This document shows positions 63,301-64,000 of a stretch of DNA of 64,000 bases, piece by piece (position 1 is the first letter of the stretch; each line of letters opens with the position of its first letter). The notes under the pieces are model-generated. The model worked only from the letters and a program-made list of their open reading frames with translations, was not told the DNA's origin and made no database searches. This stretch comes from Streptomyces sp. S4.7. GTDB lineage: Bacteria; Actinomycetota; Actinomycetes; Streptomycetales; Streptomycetaceae. Position numbers and translations under genes: made by a program. The DNA is taken from NCBI RefSeq assembly GCF_010384365.1, contig NZ_CP048397.1:6882001-6946000 (forward strand), in the 5' to 3' direction.

Positions 63301-64000
63301 CTCTCGGGTGTGACGCTCGGCCGGAGCGGAGCGTCGGTCGTGCGCGTACGTGTGACGCCGACCGGTGAGGACGCGGTGCGCGTCGATGTGGCGGACCCGG
63401 CAGGGCAGTTGGTACTGACAGTGGCTTCGCTGGTCCTGCGGCCTGCCGTGGGCCTGGAGGCCGCGCGGGCCGCCGCGACGGCGGATCTCCCGTACACCGT
63501 GGAGTGGACCCCGGGTCGTCTCGCCGCCACAGCCACCGCCACTACCTCCGCATCCGCATCCGCCACCGCCGAGGAGGCGACTCCCGCGTGTGCGGTGCTC
63601 GGTGACGACTCCTGGAGGCTGACGGCCGCGCTGGAAGGCATGGGTGTCCCGGTGGTGAGCGTGTCCGGCAACGGCGCCGGCGACGGCCCCGAGTTCGTCC
63701 TGCTCCCGGTCGGAGCCCCGGCCGGCGGTACGGCGGACGGGGTCCCCGCTGCCGTACGACAGGCGACGGGGGAGGTGCTCGCCGAGCTTCAGCGGTGGCT
63801 GTCGGAGGAGCAGGATCAGGCGCAGCAGCGGGCCGCCGGGGCGCGGCTGGTGGTCGTCACACACGATGCCGTCACCACCGGTACCGGCGAGGAGTCCGTC
63901 GATCTGTCCGCCGCCGCGGTGTGGGGCCTGGTCCGCAGCGCGGTCACCGAGAACCCCGACCGTTTCCTGCTCGCGGACCTCGACCGTCATGAGGACTCCC
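51367..64000 (+). CDS. modular type I PKS: KSQ-AT-ACP / KS-AT-DH-KR-ACP / KS-AT-DH-(KR..., cut by window edge)
   Basis: An open frame of over 4,211 residues without stop to the window edge. Loading module: KSQ (TVDTAQSSS, Gln 198 replaces Cys), AT (GHSIGE, Ser 674; HAFH about 776, malonyl), ACP (Ser 1027). This implies an acetyl starter made by decarboxylation. Module 1: KS (Cys 1259), AT (Ser 1713; HAFH, malonyl), DH (GDHVILGATVLP, His 2015), KR (GGTGALG, LDD motif of B-type, Tyr 2624), ACP (Ser 2797). Module 2: KS (Cys 3033), AT (GHSQGE; YASH at 3585, methylmalonyl), DH (ADHSVTGTTLVP, His 3793), then the start of a KR structural domain. ATG at 51367 gives the KS N-terminus after about 25 residues. 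The linkers after AT1 and AT2 are extremely Thr/His/Pro-rich. Confidence 0.95.
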   Translation, partial: MSVAGQESHQDADRDGSAFADPAVNRRPIAVVGMACRLPGAGGPDDFWTLLREGRDAVGPAPEGRWPEGPLSPQDLVDAGLLSTARAGYLPRVDEFDPAFFGIPPKEAAAVDPHQRLVLELTWEALEEAGIVPATLDGAPIGVFVGAMEDSYAAVTRDHGPDGIGRHTATGLNRGVIANRVSYTLGLRGPSLTVDTAQSSSLVAVHLACESLLRGESDVALAGGVNLALAGEGFLTAARFGALSPTGACRTFDAGADGYVRGEGGVVLVLKPLDRALADGDTVHCLISSSAMNNDGSTQALTQPSPDAQEQVLNAAYRRAGLTAAEVQYVELHGTGTRLGDPIEAAALGAFAGSLRGSEDPLLVGSVKTNVGHLEGAAGITGLLKTILAVRHRQLPASLHFTEANPRIPLDELRLQLVRETRSWPHPDRQLTAGVSSFGMGGTNCHVVLREYAADTTAATTEDVAPAAQSTAAQTNGAETTGARSTGASTTGPLPYVLSARSEPALRDQATRLADFLAEQPAHRLTDVAHSLAVHRSAFEQRAVLFAPDRGTLITHLTELAEGRTPGGAARGTSLRGGTAFLFAGQGSQRPGMGLQLADAFPAFRAAFDSVCAEFDRHLEVPLRRVIAAPDGTPEAALLHRTAYTQPALFAYETAAFRLLESWGVRPDYLLGHSIGEIAAAHTAGVLSLTDACTLVAARARLMQELPAGGAMVAIEATEAELVTEAEETGETGRVAVAAVNGPNATVIAGDEEPVLAVAARWHAKGRRTKQLRVSHAFHSARMDGMLDAFREVAESLTFHAPDIPVVSNLTGQLADPDELRTADYWVRHARHTVRFADGMERLSELDVTTFVELGPDATLTTMARGCVDDPEPAFVPLSRRDGRSEADDVLAAVATAYTHGVAVDWSTALLPTGAARVPLPTYPFQRRSHWLTPRPSAGSVVRELSPGRELSDGADPFAEETGASSPDSPARSKAESWRNRLTGRDAHDGRRLVLDLIRTEAAALLGHDSPDAVEERLAFRDLGFDSLGSVELRHRLTLATGLGLPSSLLFDHPTPLRLAAALRGQLVGESADSAPVTATGATDEPLAIVGMACRYPGGSDSPEALWRLVAEGHDVIGPFPGDRGWDLDALYQPDPESARNGTSYVREGGFLHEAAEFDAALFGISPREALAMDPQQRLVLETAWEAFERAGVDPQSLRGSRTGVFVGGTFQEYGPRLSEQGDGVAGHLLTGSAPSVASGRVSYAFGLEGPAVTVDTACSSSLVALHLACQSLRSGESSLALAGGVTVMASPSMFVEFSQQRGLAPDGRCKPFAAGADGTGWSEGVGLLLVERLSDAVRNGHEVLAVVKGSAVNQDGASNGLTAPNGPSQERVIRQALANSGLSAADVQAVEAHGTGTTLGDPIEAQAILATYGEGRPEDAPLWLGSLKSNIGHTQAAAGVGGVIKMVMAMREGVLPRTLHVDEPTPHVDWSAGAVELLRENTPWTVGEDRPRRAGVSSFGISGTNAHVVLEQAPAVEPVDAATDLEETAGVVVWPVSGHTADALRAQALRLHAWLEDHPDADLPAVADALAGTRATLDHRAVVFGTGRGQLLDALSGIAAGTPTPHGVTGRYQAGKLAVLFTGQGSQYPGMGHGLYTTHPAFRDALDEACAALDPHLPVPLLSVMFAGPGTPEADLLHHTTHTQPALFALETALYRLVESYGVRPDALAGHSIGELTAAHAAGVFTLADAAVLVATRARLMGELPAGQGTMLTLHTTPDHITPLLEGTTLEIAARNSPTNTVVSGTVSDIETLTARAAEAGIRTRALNVSHAFHSAHMDPVLDTFRTTLSTLNPQAPTLPVISNRTGQPLTPEQALSPDYWTEQLRHSVNYTDITHHLDTTGTTTYLELGPDTTLTTLTTQTLPDATAIGTLHPKHPHHHTLHTALATLHTHHTPLTWPTTTHPTHHHPTLPTYAFQHHHYWLNDTPAIRDLTSAGLATTDHPLLGATVEQAESGGTLLTGRFAQADHSWIGDHVILGATVLPGTALVDVVMHAAEHVGCDTIEELTLEAPLVVTEKDAVQIQVAVGAPDETGGRSLVVYSRQAPAPVDEPWSRHARGRLVAEPAAAPADFDWLPAGAQPLSLTDAYDMLALRGYEYGPQFRGLTAAWRSGDEVFAEVRLPDGEPDSADAPFAIHPALFDAVLHATLLFGLAAESPDEAQDGLRLPFAWSGVRVHAVGGPAVRARIRPTGEDTVSLTITDEAGGPVASVESLAFRRASAAQLSSARSNADVAAHYVVEWNALAGRVWQPALSPHRWASVGAPTLGLLDDSALYGNMTELGAAVAEGATVPDFVSLTVSSEAADDLADTANRTTQHVLRELQVFAADARLADAMLVVVTRGAVAAGEGELPGLSAAPVWGLVRSAQAENPGRYLLVDLDPAAAEGLPPHHLTAAVQSAVAADERQIALRGETALVPRLGRLDLSPAQPENPWDGAGTVLITGGTGALGAAVARHLVVRHAVPSLLLTGRRGAEAPGAAELRAELRALGVEVIVAACDTTDADALAALLGEVPDTYPLTGVVHAAGVLDDGLIHTMTPDQLERVLRPKVDTATHLHHLTRDLDLSVFVTFSSVFGVLGNAGQANYAAANSFLDALMQHRRAAGLPGTSLAWGLWDTESGITRHLNAADVARMERNGVLALAPEDALPLLDSGCATGNALVVPTRWNLNSLRAQAMAGQLPPVLRSLAPSTGRPGTASGRPGTRSPSASLTVRLTGLNKAEQETLIRDLLRTEVATSLGHVAPEQVDLADSFKALGFDSLTSVDLRNRLSSSTGLRLPATLLFDYPTPAALVEYVWSSATEAAAATIAGETAVAVTTPRSDDEPIAIVGMACRFPGGVTSPEDLWRLVAEHTDAISEFPTNRNWNLEELYSPDPDHSGTSYTSEGGFLHDADAFDAAFFGISPREALAMDPQQRLLLETAWETLERSGIDPTSLKGSATGVFVGAMYHDYAHWAEQARESAEGFALTGTFGSIMSGRIAYNLGLQGPALSIDTACSSSLVALHLACESLRKGESSLALAGGVAVMSTPNTFVEFSRQRGLAPDGRCKPFAASADGTGWSEGVGLLLVERLPDAKRNGHEILAVVRGSAVNQDGASNGLTAPNGPSQQRVIRQALANAGLSVADVDAVEAHGTGTTLGDPIEAQALLDTYGKDRSSEQPLWLGSLKSNIGHAQAAAGVGGVIKMVMAMREGVLPQTLHVDEPTPHVDWSAGAVELLRENTPWTVGEDRPRRAGVSSFGMSGTNAHVILEQAPAAEVTEPATESDPEDGAGVLVWPVSGHTSDALGAQASRLHAHLAAHPEVTAEQVAHALTTTRAALTHRGAVVATEYAELMEGLAALGEGAPSAHVVSGVTRPQGKTVFVFPGQGAQWPLMTADLLSTEPVYAQSIDACAKALAPYVDWSLRDVLTDPAGELLERVDVVQPALFAVMVSLARLWEHHGTSADAVIGHSQGEIAAAHIAGALSLEDAAKIVALRSKALTSLTGRGTMASVTLPHEQVTEQIAGYDSLSVAVINSPTHTVISGTTEDIHTYLDHCQTNNIQTRLLPVDYASHSPHVEALEEHLLTVLADITPQAASIPFHSTTHPAQTPTDTTTLNNTYWYDNLRQPVHFHTTLTHLNNTGHTTYIETSPHPTLTTPINQTNEETNDTPLTVTGTLRRHQHGPTQFRLAQATLHTHNTPTTWPTPTTQPTTLPTYAFQHQHYWLNTPTGGGSDPTTLGLQHTNHPLLGAAIDAATEDRTTTFTGTLSLRTHPWLADHSVTGTTLVPAALFLELAFRAGDEVGCDSVEELMLKAPLVLHGSETVRLQVVVERADDAGRCSLTVFSSSKDADEWTRHAEGVLGTSADSVTGAGFAWPPAGGQDVERVPAEEFYADLADRGYDYGDAFRGVRELWREGEVISAEVVLPESVRADAERFGMHPALLDAVLHTALGGAGGGVLVPFVLSGVTLGRSGASVVRVRVTPTGEDAVRVDVADPAGQLVLTVASLVLRPAVGLEAARAAATADLPYTVEWTPGRLAATATATTSASASATAEEATPACAVLGDDSWRLTAALEGMGVPVVSVSGNGAGDGPEFVLLPVGAPAGGTADGVPAAVRQATGEVLAELQRWLSEEQDQAQQRAAGARLVVVTHDAVTTGTGEESVDLSAAAVWGLVRSAVTENPDRFLLADLDRHEDS
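55100..55905 (+). repeat. near-identical KS coding repeat, copy 1
   Basis: The 3' two thirds of the KS of module 1 shares long runs of identical nucleotides with the KS of module 2, a constant 5,322 nt downstream. Examples are the GGCCGGTGCAAGCCGTTCGC block at about 55299 and the GGGGAGGACCGGCCGAGGCG block at about 55828. Identity includes third codon positions, which suggests recent duplication or gene conversion. Confidence 0.6.
56985..57270 (+). repeat. C/A-rich low-complexity linker in module 1
   Basis: The post-AT linker of module 1 is written almost wholly with ACC, CAC, CCC and CTC codons, giving peptide runs of Thr, His, Pro and Leu up to LPTYAFQHHHYWL. The coding strand is nearly free of purines other than A, and the composition is sharply different on both sides. 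It stays in frame and keeps the conserved TYAFQ..YWL anchor. Confidence 0.7.
60422..61227 (+). repeat. near-identical KS coding repeat, copy 2
   Basis: Partner of 55100-55905 in the KS of module 2. The similarity fades in the preceding KS N-terminal part and again after the KS, where the linkers and AT domains differ (malonyl-type in module 1, methylmalonyl-type in module 2). Confidence 0.6.
62190..62640 (+). repeat. C/A-rich low-complexity linker in module 2
   Basis: Same compositional anomaly as 56985-57270, at the equivalent place (end of the AT and post-AT linker) of module 2. The AT is a different type (YASH), so the style of the linker and not the AT core is shared. It ends at LPTYAFQHQHYWLN. 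Confidence 0.7.

Noticed and set aside
60109..63990. Very long minus-strand open frame (1,293 codons) opposite the modular PKS
   Set aside because: Composition-driven shadow of the PKS frame. The residue usage is abnormal (Arg/Gly/His-rich), and the plus strand shows uninterrupted PKS motifs.

Overview
The window is about 64 kb of very GC-rich actinobacterial DNA, almost certainly Streptomyces or a close relative. The signs are strong G/C bias at third codon positions, frequent GTG starts and 4-nt stop/start overlaps, a TTA-containing LuxR-type regulator, a SARP regulator, DUF6059-like and GbsR/MarR-like genes, and several type I polyketide synthases (PKSs).

Left flank (1-14.5 kb) is ordinary chromosome with signs of decay. 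It holds a tRNA-Pro(GGG), a small monooxygenase, a two-helix membrane protein and an SDR-like protein without the SDR Tyr/Lys. A scrambled scar follows, in which two oppositely oriented pieces of one saccharopine-dehydrogenase-like gene abut a beheaded dppD. Next come what look like the remains of a sugar-uptake and glycoside-hydrolysis locus (DppF, LacI, FAD oxidoreductase, GH3, frameshifted parallel beta-helix protein). The flank ends with a truncated SRPBCC gene, a YheO-type regulator overlapping a threonine-synthase-like PLP enzyme, and a methyltransferase.

Biosynthetic region (15.2 kb to the right edge, running out of the window). (a) Regulation and export: a LAL/LuxR regulator with a TTA codon, a DUF6059-like protein, an ABC-2-like permease with TetR. 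(b) A plus-strand PKS line (22.4-35.3 kb) with a divergent fatty-acyl-AMP ligase. The first PKS protein is AT-ACP-KS-ACP-KS-ACP-KR. The second is KS-(dead AT)-(DH-like)-ACP-TE. A type II thioesterase follows. Only one AT in this line looks active. (c) A minus-strand operon (46.2-35.4 kb) of ScoE/Rv0097-type isonitrile-forming dioxygenase, ScoD/FcoT-type enzyme, a fully reducing PKS (KS-AT-DH-ER-KR-ACP), an acyl-activating enzyme, a P450 and a 3Fe-4S ferredoxin. (d) A SARP regulator, an antibiotic-type ABC exporter and a GbsR/MarR-like regulator. (e) The 5' 12.6 kb of a modular cis-AT PKS with a KSQ-AT-ACP loading module.

Most notable inference: the operon in (c) pairs the two signature enzymes of actinobacterial isonitrile lipopeptide biosynthesis with an iterative-type reducing PKS instead of an NRPS, and adds a P450/ferredoxin pair. 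This suggests an isonitrile-bearing polyketide or fatty acid, beside a second PKS line with an unusual economy of AT domains. Whether the three PKS systems make one compound or several cannot be decided from this window. All family calls are from reading motifs; no database search was run.
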